In this document: positions 46,832-59,409 of the stretch, in pieces
How positions within the stretch are numbered: position 1 is the stretch's first letter
Layout of the letters: each line of letters starts with the position of its first letter
Source of the DNA: Sciurus carolinensis
Lineage: Eukaryota > Chordata > Mammalia > Rodentia > Sciuridae
Assembly: GCF_902686445.1 (NCBI RefSeq)
Contig: NC_062222.1
Span: forward strand, 41,663,792-41,727,791
Length of the DNA stretch: 64,000 bases
Direction of reading: 5' to 3'
The notes under the pieces: model-generated
Told to the model about the DNA's origin: nothing
What the model saw: the letters and a program-made list of their open reading frames with translations, nothing else
Databases searched by the model: none
Program-made: the position numbers and the translations under genes

Positions 46832-47174
46832 AAGAACTAATTTTGTAAATTCACAAGTTGATTGAGCCTGAGAAAGAAGTTTTGATTTATATATTTTAGT
46901 ATTTGGATTCTAATGTATTTATCTATTTGGATCTTCTTTGCAAACTGAGGGCAGATTATGTATTGTTAGACCATTTTTAAATGAAGATTAAGTTTAGATA
47001 AATATAGAAATTATTCGCCAGGGTTTCATTAAAAAAATACTTTTTAAAAAATAAAGAACATTGAAACTTGAAAGAAAATGAACACTAATACACATCTCAA
47101 ATGTAAAGGAACAAGGAACATACAGAAATGACTATTATAATATCAAGTTTACCTGAAATTTTGTGTAAGATCTT
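46832..47174. other. AT-rich sequence without recognised features
   Basis: Nothing recognised. Confidence 0.4.
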
Positions 47175-47293
47175 ATTTTTAAATGTTTTGTTTTAAAAAT
47201 TTTAATTAAATAAAACTTGCATACAGGGGTGCAATGTGAAGTTTTGACATGTGTTATAGATTGTGGAATAATTAAGTTAATTAATATGTACAT

Positions 47294-47778
47294 TTACTGA
47301 AAGCCACCTATGAACCATATGTGTTAACCCAGCGATGTTCCAGCCATTAAGCAGGGAAAACTGTCTTAGGAACTCCTGGTTGGAACCCACTGGTTTGAGA
47401 ACACCTGATTCCAGTGGCAGCCTGTCTTAGCTCACCGCTCAAGTTCAAGCACAGCCTCCCTACATGGGTGTAGCCTGCCAAAGGTCAATCAACCTGTTTA
47501 CTGCAAGACTCCTGCCACACCAGGAAACAAGCACCAAAACAAAACTCGTCCTCCCTGCCTTTGAGGTACTCTACCTTAAATAAAGAATCGGGGCCTTTTT
47601 CAGTTGTTCAGTTCCACTTCCTATCAGGAATGGAAGACCCATAAGTGCTCCGCTTTTTAAATCCAACTCTTGGCTTTCTCTCTAACCTTTTACTGACTAT
47701 TGCAAGCTTTTCATTTTCTCAGGGGGCTCACACCTTCTGAGCAGGAACCTGCTCTGTCAGGGTGTTGTCACTCTGTCA
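47294..47778 (+). mobile_element. Solo LTR of an endogenous retrovirus-like element
   Basis: A GC-richer insert of about 485 bp inside the L1M 3' UTR. It has AATAAA at 47579-47584 with roughly 195 bases beyond it, as in an R-U5 region. It ends CTCTGTCA. The pentamer TACAT occurs at both borders (47289-47293 and 47779-47783), a plausible short TSD, although the left edge then starts TTACTG and not the canonical TG. No viral coding sequence is attached. The class is undetermined. Confidence 0.65.
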
Positions 47779-47842
47779 TACATACCTCGTCTACCTTTTT
47801 TTTTTGGTAGTGAGAACACTTTAAATCCACTGTTTCACAAAT

Positions 47843-48048
47843 GTTTTTGGTTTTTGGTACTGGAGATTGAACCCAGGGGCACTTTATCACTGACCTACAT
47901 CTTCATATTTTATTTTTTATTTTAAGAAAGGGTCTCCCTAAGTTGCTTAAGGTCCTCCTAAGTTGCTGAGGCTGGCCTTAAACTTGAGATCCTCCTATCT
48001 CAGTCTCCTGAATTACTGGGATTATAGGTATATATTACCATGCCCTGC
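47843..48048 (-). mobile_element. Composite B1-like + ID SINE, antisense
   Basis: The ID part reads GGTACTGGAGATTGAACCC on the plus strand. The 7SL-type part follows (GATCCTCCTATCTCAGTCTC ... ACCATGCCCTGC). It contains a partial internal duplication (CCTAAGTTGCTTAAGG / CCTAAGTTGCTGAGG at 47937-47971). Inserted in the L1M 3' UTR. Confidence 0.88.
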
Positions 48049-48145
48049 ATATTAATTTTAATTATACTATATGTTTTTATTAACCATAGTCATCACTTCA
48101 AGAAATAGATCACCAAAACTTATTCCTCCCTATCGAAATAAGATC

Positions 48146-51100
48146 TAATTTTATACTACACAAATTATACCTTTTTAATAATTCTCAATGATTTGATCTT
48201 ACCAGAATGTTATTAGTATAGTTCAATATTTCATACAATTAAAACATATTCAAGTGAACTAGGTGATTGTTTGAAAAAAGAAATTGAACTTCAGTTAAAA
48301 AGAATTTACATGAAAGAGAAGAATACTTTCAAATTTGCATTTAAGAAATGAAACAGTGTATTTCTAACCCATTATTAAATTGACTATAAAAATTGTGAGT
48401 TATTTTCTCTACCATGAAATTATAATGGTTTTCTTTTTTCTTCTTTTCTGAATCCAGGAAGTTTACTACTAAGAAGAGAAAGAGAATTCAATGAATAAAG
48501 AAATGATATGCTTCTTAACTTTGATATTGAAAAGCAACTTCAATAATTTTCATGTTTGATATGGTCGTTTAATTGACTTACTTGTTCGTATTTACTAAGC
48601 TTTAAATATAAGGATTTACTGATTGAACAATGACTGGCAAATTAAAATTTGATAAGTGGAACTTTCAAATTCTTTTGTCAAAGAACACTCTGGTTAGAAG
48701 GCTTGATTCTGAAAACCAGACTATCTGTGTTCAAATTTGGCATCACCTTTTGTAAGGTTGGTACTAGGAAGCTTATTTAGCTTCTCTGTATGTTTCTGTC
48801 TGTAACTATTGTGCCAAAAATTAAAATAGTTTATAAATGAAGAGTGTCTGGCACAACTATGTAGTCACTAACTGTTCATTACTAGAAAAAGAAGGAGAGA
48901 GAGTGTGTGTGTGTGTGTGTGTGCCTTTATGTATATCTAATAAGAATAGGGTGAATAGAAGAAAGAGTATATAGAATTATTTATGCATTTTCCAATGTAT
49001 AAGCAGATAATCATGAAAATATGTGGTGATGTAGTTCTTTCTAAATATACAAACTCAGAAATTGTGACCATCTCTATAGAGTAAGATATAAAACCATAAC
49101 ATGCACAAGAATGTCAAATATGATATTCTTCAGAATATCATGATATCAAATAATAAGTGTGTTGCAGGGTCTTTAAGACTCTATAAAAAAAGTTGTGCAT
49201 ATTTTTCTATAGTATTAAACAAAAGAAAAGAAATCAGTAAAGCATTTCTCTTTTGTTGTCAGGAATACCAGCAAAGGAAATTTTATTTCCAGATTTTGGT
49301 TCAAATGACATGGAGAATATTATCAAACTTTTGTTAAAGATAGTGTGTACATTATGAACATGTTTTTCATTTTATAATGTAAAATATTAAAGAGAAATCC
49401 AACAAGATTTTCCTTTTGGTTAAAATTGACTATCCAAATATTACCTGTTTAGAACTGTCTATTGGGAGATATAAAGATTTCAATGGTAGGTTTCAATAGA
49501 ATTTTACCGTCTCTACATATATTTGCCTAACAGAATAATGGGTTACAATTTTTTTCTTAAAGAATATATGTGTTTTTAAATATGTAAATATTATGCAACA
49601 TCTTTGTCTTTTTTGAGGAATGACATCTCTTTAAAAAGCATCAATTCTTTGGGGCAGAAGGGATCACAATGCCTCATATACTACTTTAAGCCACAGTTAA
49701 TATTTGTACATTGTATTGACTCTTCTTATGAGAATATTTAAATCCTAAAGCAAATATATTTGAAATATATGGACACTAAAATAATTTCTTATTTTACAAT
49801 TGCATATATGTACAATAATCCTTTAGCTGATAAAGTTTATAAAATAGGAGCTCAGTAGCTTAAATGCAGAAAGTTATTTATATTCCAGAAAGTCAAATGA
49901 CAGTGACTGCAACCACATAATTGATGAGTTAAATGAGCTCTATGTCCACAAAACAATTTTAAAGCTGAGTAACCCAAATTTATTAGCCATATCCAGATGG
50001 AGTATAAAGCCAATATATTGCTGTTTATGTATCAAGTCAGAGAAAATTATTAAGGATGATTTCAGCCATGGATGGTTAGGGTGGAGGACCTTGGTTAAGT
50101 TTTGAGGCTATAATTCAAGGAAATTTCGGTAGCTACAAAACTAGTGTAAAAAATATTATAACTGTGTTATAATAGACTTTAACCAAACTATTTTCTTGAT
50201 TTAAAAAATGTAAAACAAGTGTAAGTAGCAACTCATAAAACATTTGAAAACATAACATTGGAAAGAAACATTTTATTCAGGCTTATTAGATAATAAGCTA
50301 TCATATTCATGGAATTCATAAAAAAACCATATCTCAATAGATATTTTGATACAACTAAAATAGGAACAAACTATTGGGAAGTCTCTTAAAAAACAATGCT
50401 GCTTTAGCCCTATTTTATCATAGGAAATTGGAAAGATTTTTTTTTTCAGTATAAGAAAACATTACATGGCTTTAACTGAACTTAATGGTATATATATTAA
50501 TCACTAACAATTATTATAGACAAAATCTAATCAGGAAATATCAGAAGATATTAAAGCAAATAAAGTGAATACTAAATATGAATTTTTCACAATCACTGCA
50601 TTTTTCACCTAAGAATTAAATGACTGATGAAATACATAAACTCCAATCCAGAAATCTTAAGAAATTTTGAACACGACACTTAAGTCTTAAATACTAAGTA
50701 TATTCAAGTGTGCTTTACCTCACACCACAATTTTATCTTCAACTAGAATGTACAACTTGAGACTTTATTCTTTTGCAATCCAACAAGTTAACCTTTGTAA
50801 ACACTTGGAGGAGACTTGAAATTTATGGGTCAAAGACAAAGGACTATATTAGTACAGAACCACAAATAGCATTAGCAACAGTATTAGCATTAGCAGTTTC
50901 ATTTGCAACCTAGAGGCCTAGATGGATCCCAGCACACACAGGGGGCTGTATTTCAGGAGAGAAACCCTAAACACATGAAAAGTTAGTCTTTTATAATGGG
51001 TAGTACATATTCTTATCCCATACTCTGGAGATGGAAATTATTTTTATTTTACTAAATAGTAAGCATGTCTCCTGGTTGCTCCAGAAGGAAGCATCATATA

Positions 51101-51254
51101 TCTATACGAAAAGGCTGTTCACTGTGCAAATATCCTTGAAAAGATATCCAAAATAAAATGGCAGACAAAACCTCACTGCAAGATATGCAGAAATTTAAGA
51201 AAACTATGGGAAAACTGTTCTCAACAGTAACAGTCATCACTGAGTTATTCAGAA
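48146..51254. other. AT-rich sequence without recognised features
   Basis: No gene recognised. A (GT) microsatellite, 21 bases, is at 48903-48923, preceded by GA repeats. Confidence 0.4.
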
Positions 51255-51530
51255 GAATTAATGGAGCACTGATACCCTAGACACTATTCTAGGAATTAAG
51301 GATAGAGTGATGAATAAGACCAGTTCCTGCTTTCACAGAGCTAAATTCCTAATAAAACAGGAAACAAGTGAGATAATTTCAAGAAGTGATTAGGTTAATG
51401 ATATAGATAGAAACTGAATGTCTATCAGACATTACTACAGCATAGTCAGGAGAATTACCTTGGAAGTTATATTCGAGTTGAGCCTAAATTATAAAATCTA
51501 GTGAAACAGGATTCATGGCAGATAGAAAGC
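51255..51530 (-). mobile_element. L2 remnant, antisense
   Basis: CCCTAGACACTATTCTAGGA, then AGGATAGAGTGATGAATAAG, then CCTGCTTTCACAGAGCTAAA and TTCGAGTTGAGCCTAAATTA are in the order of an antisense L2 3' end. Confidence 0.7.
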
Positions 51531-51799
51531 AAGTCGAAAGACACTAAGGGCTGAATAAAAGAATGGTTATGCCAATGAGATTCAAATTAGACAAATGGGA
51601 AAATGCCTTCAAAAAACATATTTTATCATTTACAAGAAGAAATTTAAAAACAAATACCCCTATAGCCTTAGAAAAAATTTGTGTATTACTGTAATTTTTT
51701 TTCCACTGAAAAAATATATTTGACATGCAACTTTTAGCAAATATATAATCAAAAAATATATCTGAGAATATTGACATTATATAAATTGTTTCTCATAAT
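51531..51799. other. AT-rich sequence without recognised features
   Basis: Probably upstream L1M sequence, but too decayed to assign. Confidence 0.3.
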
Positions 51800-52580
51800 G
51801 AGAAGAAATAATGAAGTAATTCATAAATCAGAGTTCCCTAAAATTGAAACATTCTGCTCTGTGAAAGACTATTGTCAAAATATGAAAATAAAAAGAAAAG
51901 TTGTAGACTGGAGAAAATATTTACAGGAACTCTCATTCCTTGCTGGTGGGAGTACAAAATGTTACAATCCCTTTGGAAGATAATTTGGTAGCTTCTTACC
52001 AACTAAATATACTCTTAAAATAACATCCAGCAATTGCACTCCTTTCTGTTTACCCACAGGAATTAAAAATGTAGTACACACAAGAAACTACATGTGGATG
52101 TGTACAGAAGCTTTATTCATAATTATCAAATCTGGAAAGCCACCAAAAAGTTATTATGGTACACCCAGAAAAAGAAATATTATTCATCACCAAAAAGAAA
52201 TGAGCTACAAAGTCATGAAAAAACATGGAGGAAACTTAAAAATGTATTAGTAAGTGAAAGAAGCCAGTTTGAGAAGGCTACATGCTGCATGATTCCATCT
52301 ATAGGTTTTAACTATGGAGACAGGGAGAGGATCCATATTTGCCATGCCTTAGCAGGAAAAGGAAGGTTCAACAGGCAAAGCACATATTCTATGTATGATT
52401 CTGTAATGATGAATGTATGCCATTATACATTTATGTAAAACCATAAATGGTAATGTTATGTCAAGGTAAGACTAGTGGGGGAAGTTGATACAGGGAAGAG
52501 TATGTATGAGAAATCTCTACCTTTTACACAAATTTGCTGTGAACCTAAAATTACTTTAAAAAAAAAATCTTCCAAAAAAT
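51800..52580 (+). mobile_element. Ancient L1M ORF2 3' part and 3' end, sense
   Basis: TCATTCCTTGCTGGTGGGAG, ACATCCAGCAATTGCACTCC and CATGCTGCATGATTCCATCT are sense ORF2/3' UTR text of old L1s. The end TTGCTGTGAACCTAAAATTA plus an A run matches their 3' terminus. The open frame at 52094-52438 is a residue of ORF2 with shifted segments. Confidence 0.85.
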
Positions 52581-54787
52581 TGTAAAAAGGAGAAGAAAAC
52601 ATTCCTTAACACATTGTATAAACATTGTATACATTTAATGCATAATCAGATAAAGACAGTATGGAAAGGATAGGAATAGCCAATTCTACTGAGGAACAGA
52701 GAATCAAAAAATAAAATGTAAAATATATTTATCTTACACATATTTATATGTAAAATAAAAAAATTAAAAAGCAAATATTAACAAAGAACCAAAGTTTCAA
52801 GAAGGAAGAGGTGGTCACCTTGTGCACCACATTCAGAGTTAATGAGTCAGAATGAAAATACTCAGCAATTGATTGTTTTTGACCCAAAGGCATATGCTGT
52901 CAGTGAAAGGGCTGAAAAGAAAGTCCTATTAGGAGAAAGTAAGGGTATTCACAGAGTCAAGCATGTGAAAGTGGTGCTTATATTTTAAAGTTTTGAGAGG
53001 TACCTCAATTATCCTCTGCTTTCTGAAGCTTCCTTAACTCCAGACAATAAATGTTCATGCTGATTTTAATGCATATCTTCTTTGTTGTTCAAACTGTCTC
53101 TCACAGATATTGAATGTCTAGAGGGCAGTCACCTCTTCTTTTTCATCTTTCTATTAAAACAATGTCTTCATTTATCAGTTAAAAGAAATTCAGTTAATTC
53201 AAACCAAAATAAAGGCAATAGTCAATTTCATTGAAAAAATAACATATATATTAAATAAAAAATTCATATTATTTTTAATAATACCTAGGTTCATTCACAA
53301 CTAGTAATATTGTAACAGTATGTCAACTGCTCTTAATATTTTGGAGAAAATACAATGTCACATTTAGACATGTTCAAATTGAAGTACAAAAGTTAAAATT
53401 CATCACTGTGATGTTTTCTTAAAGATCACATTGGAAGCTATTTATACAGTCAAAGCAAAGCAGCAAGATCTATGTTTTCACACTAAGAAATGTTTAAAAG
53501 ATACCATGCATGTGAAGTGAGTATGTAAGCAACTTTAATAACTTTTATTGAAACTTCATTCAAGCTTGTTGTGGAACTTCAAGTAAAACTAAATATAGAA
53601 CTAAAAGTGACTTTATGCTATCGACAACATACCCATTCTGAAACTTTTCATTTTAAAATTAGCTTCTCTAGAATAATGGTGGATGAGTGTTCTCACTTCC
53701 TCTTTTGGGTGTTAACACATAAACCAATAAAAATGTGGGAGTTTTGTTTATATTTCACTTCTATTTGCAATAATATTTTTGTGGCAAAACCAGGAGATGC
53801 ACATGAAGTGAAAATAAATGTAGTTTACTTTTGACTTTACATGTCTGAACAAAACCCTATGAAAATGTAATATTTGATGTATATGAAACTTGATTAATCA
53901 AAATCATATACTTTATTTAAAGAAAACCATCTCACTATTTCTAAAATAAAAATATTTGTGTTGTTTTACTTTACCGTATTTGTATTAAGCATAAAATGTT
54001 AAAGTTGACTTGCAAAGCGAATTCATTTGTAATCATATGCAAAACATATCTTTAGCAATCCAAGGAATTATCACATGGGTATGTATACATCTTAGCAGTT
54101 TCTTCTGAAAATACATGACATTAATTGAATCAGAGCTACCTGATGTGTATTTCCATTTTATAGCTAATTATGTCTACTCGGAAATAGACTAGTCTACTGG
54201 GAAATATTAAAGAAAAATAATAAACAAATGATATGTACTTAAAATGCCTCAGTTACTAAAAGTTAAGGTCCTTGCCATTAAAGAAAAATACCACTCAATC
54301 ATATAATGATTTTTCACGTGCTAACTTAATTTGATTCACTGGAATTAAATGCTGAGATTCAGCCATTTGGATGATTTTTGCTTCAATTCCGCTTCTCCCT
54401 CAGTCTTCTGTCCCTCACTTCCACTGCCTTTTGCAGTCAACCTCCTTAATCTCCTCAGCTTCCCTTTTCCAATTTATCTTCTTGAACTTATTCTGATAGC
54501 TGTTTTTTCCCATGAGTCCCTGAAAAGATAACTAATTACAGTGGTAGGTCATTTGAAAGTGAGAATATGTTAAACATCTCAGAATATACTTACATATAAA
54601 CTTAGATGGTACCACCCACCATGTACCTAGCCTATATGTTACATACCTACTATTGTATATGTGGTCCAACTGTCATTGACCAAATGTTTTTATGCAAGGA
54701 AGACTGTCCTTCCACTATGCCAGAGCCAACTACCATTTCTCAGTACCTTCACCTCTGATTTATTAGCAGCACTGACCCTCTTTTATC
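52581..54787. other. AT-rich sequence without recognised features
   Basis: No gene recognised. The frame at 53571-53834 has no recognisable similarity. A weak L2-like patch may lie near 53010-53150. Confidence 0.4.
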
Positions 54788-54990
54788 TTTTTTTTGTTAG
54801 GGTGGGTACCAGGGATTGAACTCAGGGGCACTCGACCACTGAGCCACATCCCCAGTCCTATTTTGTATTTTATTTAAAGACAGGGTCTCACTGAGTTGCT
54901 TAGTGCCTCTCTTTTGCTGAGGTTGGCTTTGAACTGGTGATCCTCCTGCCTCAGTCTCATGAACTGCTGGTGTATGCCACCACACCCAGC
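54788..54990 (-). mobile_element. Composite B1-like + ID SINE, antisense
   Basis: It opens with T-rich tail and GGTACCAGGGATTGAACTC (ID part), then AGACAGGGTCTCACTGAGTT and GATCCTCCTGCCTCAGTCTC (7SL-type part), ending CCACCACACCCAGCC. The flanks share an imperfect CAGCA-ACTC-TTATCTT motif, likely a mutated TSD. Confidence 0.92.
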
Positions 54991-55019
54991 CCAGCAACAC
55001 TCTTATCTTTGAAACATTG

Positions 55020-56100
55020 AATTATTGGCATCTAAAAATCCATTGTTCTGGTTTTCTTTCTCTCTTACCTTCCTGTTCTATTCTCTTTCAATGGTTCTGC
55101 CTCATTTTCAAAACTGAAATGCCCAACAAATGAATACTTTAACATTCCCTCTCTTCCACCTTGCCCTCTCTTTTTCATTTAGTCTAATGGAAATATGATC
55201 CAGTCTTATCATTTTAAACAGCATTTTATCTTTTTTTTTTGTTGTAGATGGGTGCAGTACCTTTATTTTATTTATTTATTTTTATGTGGTGCTGAGGATG
55301 GAACCCGGTGTCTCACATATGCTGGACGAGCACTTTGCCACTGAGCTACAGCTGCAGCTCTTTCATCTATGTCTATACTCCAAAATTCTTTTCTGAACTC
55401 TAGAAACAATTCACCTCCCTAAAAAGTGTTTTTGCTTTGATATCTTACAACCATTTAAACTTAACACTCCTAAAATTGAACTACAGGTCACTAACCACCC
55501 CCTACACACACACATACACTGAAATCGTCTCATCTCATAATCTTTTTGTTAATGATAATTTGATCTTTTCTGTTACTCAAGCAAAAATCTTGGGTGACCC
55601 ATGATCTCTCTTTCTTTCCATCTCATTTCCAACTTCAAGCAAACTTGTTAGCTGTTTCTTCAAATATAGCCCAAGTCCTCCCAGTTTTCTCCCCAACTCC
55701 TCTTTTATTTCACTGACCCAAACACAGATATCTCTCATAGATTTCTAAAAGTCTTGGTTACTAGTCTTTTTGTCTCTGCCCTGGCTACACTTCAATCTGT
55801 TCTTCCTGATTACAATAGGGTAAACCTGTTAAAACCTAAGTCTTAAAAACATCAAACTCTGGTGGTCTCTATTCACCTCAGAGTAAATGTCAAAGGCCTT
55901 ACATTGTCAGGAAGTTAACATCACCCCTTTCACTATGACTGCCATCTCCACCTTTCAGACCAGAAGGCATTTCATCCTAACTCACCTCCCTGCTTTCCTG
56001 AATTATACCCTTGTGGCTCTGACCTGCTCTTCCTCTTTATGGAATTATTTACATGGTTTGACATTTAGATCCTCCAGATATTTAATCAAATATTTGAGTT
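55020..56100 (+). mobile_element. Ancient LINE (L2-like), sense, interrupted by an ID SINE
   Basis: TTAAACTTAACACTCCTAAA, AAAATCTTGGGTGACCCATG, CAAACTTGTTAGCTGTTTC, AGAGTAAATGTCAAAGGCC and GAATTATTTACATGG are in the order of an old mammalian LINE that I place in or near L2. An ID SINE splits it at 55231-55360. No frame survives. Confidence 0.55.
55231..55360 (-). mobile_element. ID-type SINE, antisense
   Basis: A T run, then a (TTTA)-rich tail complement at 55261-55283, then GTGGTGCTGAGGATGGAACC and GCCACTGAGCTACAGCTGC. The tail type (ATAAATA units) matches the 5960 copy and differs from the pure-A tails at 11477 and 22174, so two ID subtypes are present. Confidence 0.88.
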
Positions 56101-56279
56101 AGTGAAGGCCTTTATTTTGCATAAAAGTCATTTTATTGTGGAATTTATAGAGTAAAAGATTCTTTTCCAATGACATTTCATTCTTTGCTGCAAATATTTA
56201 ATTCTTAAATCTTTGTATTAGTGCATTAGTTATACTTAAGAGTGCAGTTTCTTTTAACATAACAATATATGCATGGAAT

Positions 56280-56650
56280 ATAATGTGCTCCATTTCAGTT
56301 CCCACTACTTCTTATTTCCCTTCCCTCTTTCCTTCCCTTGTTCCCCTTCCTCTACTGGTCTTCTTTCTATGTTTTTATTTTTTTTTGTTTTATTTTTAAA
56401 TTGGTGCTTTATACATCTTCATAAAGGAAAAATTAACTGTGATATATTTATATATGTACATAATATAAGTGTGGTCGATTTCATCCTGCAGTTCTTTCCT
56501 TTTCCTGTTCCTCTTCTTTCCCTGCTTTGCTTCCTGTGCTCCCCTGAGTTCCCTTCTTTTTTCATGGGATTTCCCCACCCTTCCCTTCTGTCCCCTAATT
56601 TTGCTCTAACTTCTGCATATGAGAGAAAATAGTCAGCTTTTGACTTTCTG
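56280..56650 (-). mobile_element. Sciurid-type L1 3' UTR segment, antisense
   Basis: Pyrimidine-rich blocks (TTCCCTTCCCTCTTTCC) and TTTTAAATTGGTGCTTTATA ... TTCTGCATATGAGAGAAAAT recall another squirrel L1 3' UTR read on the minus strand. The open frames on both strands (56273-56632 plus, 56396-56578 minus) come from this low-complexity composition. Confidence 0.6.
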
Positions 56651-56654
56651 AATA

Positions 56655-56713
56655 GGGCTGGGAATGCAGCTCAGAGGTAGTACTCATTCCTAACCTGGGT
56701 TTGATCCCAGCAT

Positions 56714-56744
<31 letters not shown>
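56655..56744 (+). mobile_element. ID-type SINE, sense, with (GA)n tail
   Basis: GGGCTGGGAATGCAGCTCAG, then AGGTAGTACTCATTCC, then GGTTTGATCCCAGCATTGAG followed by a GA microsatellite (56717-56744) in place of a poly(A). The middle of the tRNA-like body is shortened. Confidence 0.8.
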
Positions 56745-59409
56745 AACTTTTCTGCTACTTTATTTGAAATAGCAACTTGCTTCTTTTCCTTGTATTTTTC
56801 TTATCTTTATAGCACAACACCATGTAACATTTTACATACGTATTTTTGTCATTCTCTGTCTCAGCCCACTAAAATATATGCCCATAAAGTGATATTTATT
56901 TCTATAAAATTGTCATTTTAAACATTTCAAAGTCATCTATATACTTTTGTTATTCCTACCTTGTTCTATGTCAATAAATAATGAAGCTGACTTCTTCCTC
57001 AATACTGATTAATATTTTTACATTTGTGAAATTAAGAAAAATTGAAGTCTTAATCTTGAATATATATTTTTTATAAACCTGAAAATAATCTGCTCATGCT
57101 TTCTTTTTAAAAAATATTAAAAGAATATTTTGGAAATGAAAATTCCTTTTCTCCGGAAAAATTACATAGTCTATATTTTTCAGATATTTGTGTAATCTTT
57201 CTTGGTTGAGAACGTTTATAGCACTATTTCTTCACCTACTTACTCAATTCTGAGATGGTACAATAAAGAGTAACTTCTAAGTTTGCCTTGATAGATTTTA
57301 GAAGAAGCCCTTCCCAAGTTTAAATTACTTATTCTAAATCAGCCAGTTCCCTGCCCTTAAAAACTGTTTTAATTAATGACTTGACATGTAAGACAATTAT
57401 GACATAGTGGAAGCAAAAAAGCACATAATGGCATAATTATTTTTAAAAAGCACTGTGGGAATAATGTAAGTTAAATGGCCTGCTGGTCTCACTGTTCCTT
57501 CTGTCCAGCATGTCACTGACATTTCACATTTCTCCTCATTTGTGAAAGGTTAGATAGTTTGATTTTGTATTGTATGGCACAGACTCTAATTTTGGAAGTT
57601 GTGCTCACTTTGGGGCAGATGATGTGCTCAGTGGTGTGAATCACAATACAGTTGCTTGAAATTAGTAAAGAACACAGAAAGTCACAGAAGCAAAGCAATT
57701 AGGAAGGAAGATTTAAGTAATTTTTAGTACTTTGGTTATTTAATGGAAAAATATCATTTAAGTCAAAAAAAAGCAGAAAAAGAATATTAATATCAAGATT
57801 AGGAAGAAGGCTACTGACATAAACATACAAGATATTTAAGTAAAAATAATGCAAGAGCTCCTGCTATGTCTATAAAGACCCAAACATTTAAGCAAGCAGG
57901 CTATAAATGAAGGAATGAGACCTGAAATCTATTTATTATTGAATTTTTTTATTCATTTGCAAACTCCAACGGGTGTAGAATATAATATGTTTTAATGTTA
58001 GAGGAATAGAATCAACTCTAAGGAGGAGATATCATTAGAAATTAATAAATGAAATAACAAGTGTTTCTTGAACATTTTTGTTCCCTGAAAGGAGCTTAGA
58101 GAATGACATTAATATTTATTCCTTGCTTTTTTTCGTCTAAGTAGATCTGATCAACTGTGCCTGATTGATTGTCTTTGATTAACAATATCTGTTTTCTTAA
58201 TTATAAATATTTAAAATAACAAGCTTCTGCCTTAGAGGGATATTGTGCTGTTGACAAGAAATAAAGAAATATCTGAATACCCGAAAAAAAAAAAAAAGAA
58301 AATTGATCTACCAGATAGATGAGAAAACACTAGGTAGAAATATGCATTGAATAATTTTGTGTGAATGGTTTTAATATTATCCTGCAATCATCAATATGTT
58401 TAATTTTTTTCTGGACTGAGGAGACATCTTAGAATGATATTGAAACCTCTAGTAAAACTGTCATTTTTTTCTTATAGTTAGATTTCAATTTTATGTGATG
58501 TTAATACTGAAATGTTCTAAAATTAGAAATTGTAGTAAATTTGTATCTTGTATTTAATATTTAATTCCAGCCATCAGCAAAGGAAAAACATAGCAGCAGA
58601 ACTATACAATTGTCCTAAACACTCTGCAATTCTGCTCATATGTCCCCATTATGATTATGTTACACTCTGGGAGGTAAATTCTGTATTTAACCTTAGTATA
58701 TATAGCCCTAGTCTCAAACTCTCCATTCTTATTTACTAAAGGAAGTGCCAAGAAGTGCCTAGAAGACTAGGGACAAAGTTAAAAAGATAAGACACAGGGA
58801 GAAAAAAGAGTGGACAAGAAAACCTAAGAGTGACAGAAAAATCCAACCCACCAAGAGAAGTCAGGAATGTGCATTTTTTTTATAGTATTGTATTATTAGC
58901 ACTTTTCTCATGGTACTATTTTAGTATTTCTCACAGATTAAGAGAGGAAAGAACTAATAAGTAAAGAGTTCAAGTTAAATACAAAGTTGAATAAGATCTT
59001 CACACTTGAGAGACAATTAGAATGTTCTGATGTGAACAAGTGTTTCCAAAACAACAATTTTCATATGAAATTTCACATGAAATTTTCAGAATGAGGGAGA
59101 CAGTACATAAAGGCAAAATACTATCAAGACACTTTGATTTGATTTTTTTGAGTTTTTCATTTGAGTTTTTATAATTGATTTGATTTGTATTTTGTCATAA
59201 TACATGAATGAAAATGTCTCAATATTCAGTCAGTGAAAAAAAGGTAGAAGTGATTCTTGGAAGGCTACAACACTAATTCTGGGGCTGTGAGGCTCTGGGG
59301 TTCTGGCAGGGCTTTGGTTCAGAGCAAAGAGTAGCAATATATTAGTTATAGTTTGATCTATCACTTAAATGTCCTGATTTTCTTCTGTGAATTAATATAA
59401 TAGGCATTT
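56745..59409. other. AT-rich sequence without recognised features
   Basis: No gene or repeat family recognised. A poly(A) run lies at about 58284-58297. Confidence 0.4.

Larger units (their letters stand above)
47175..48145 (-). mobile_element. Ancient L1M 3' UTR, antisense, split into three pieces by nested insertions
   Basis: The pieces at 47175-47293, 47779-47842 and 48055-48145 read as one antisense L1M 3' UTR: GAAGTTTTGACATGTGTTAT, then GGTAGTGAGAACACTTTAAA, then TTAACCATAGTCATCACTTC. An LTR and then a composite SINE interrupt it. Confidence 0.75.

Noticed and set aside
56273..56632. 119-codon hydrophobic open frame that looks like a membrane protein
   Set aside because: The T- and C-rich composition of an antisense L1 3' UTR gives runs of Phe, Leu and Ser in translation. 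No start context or homology.
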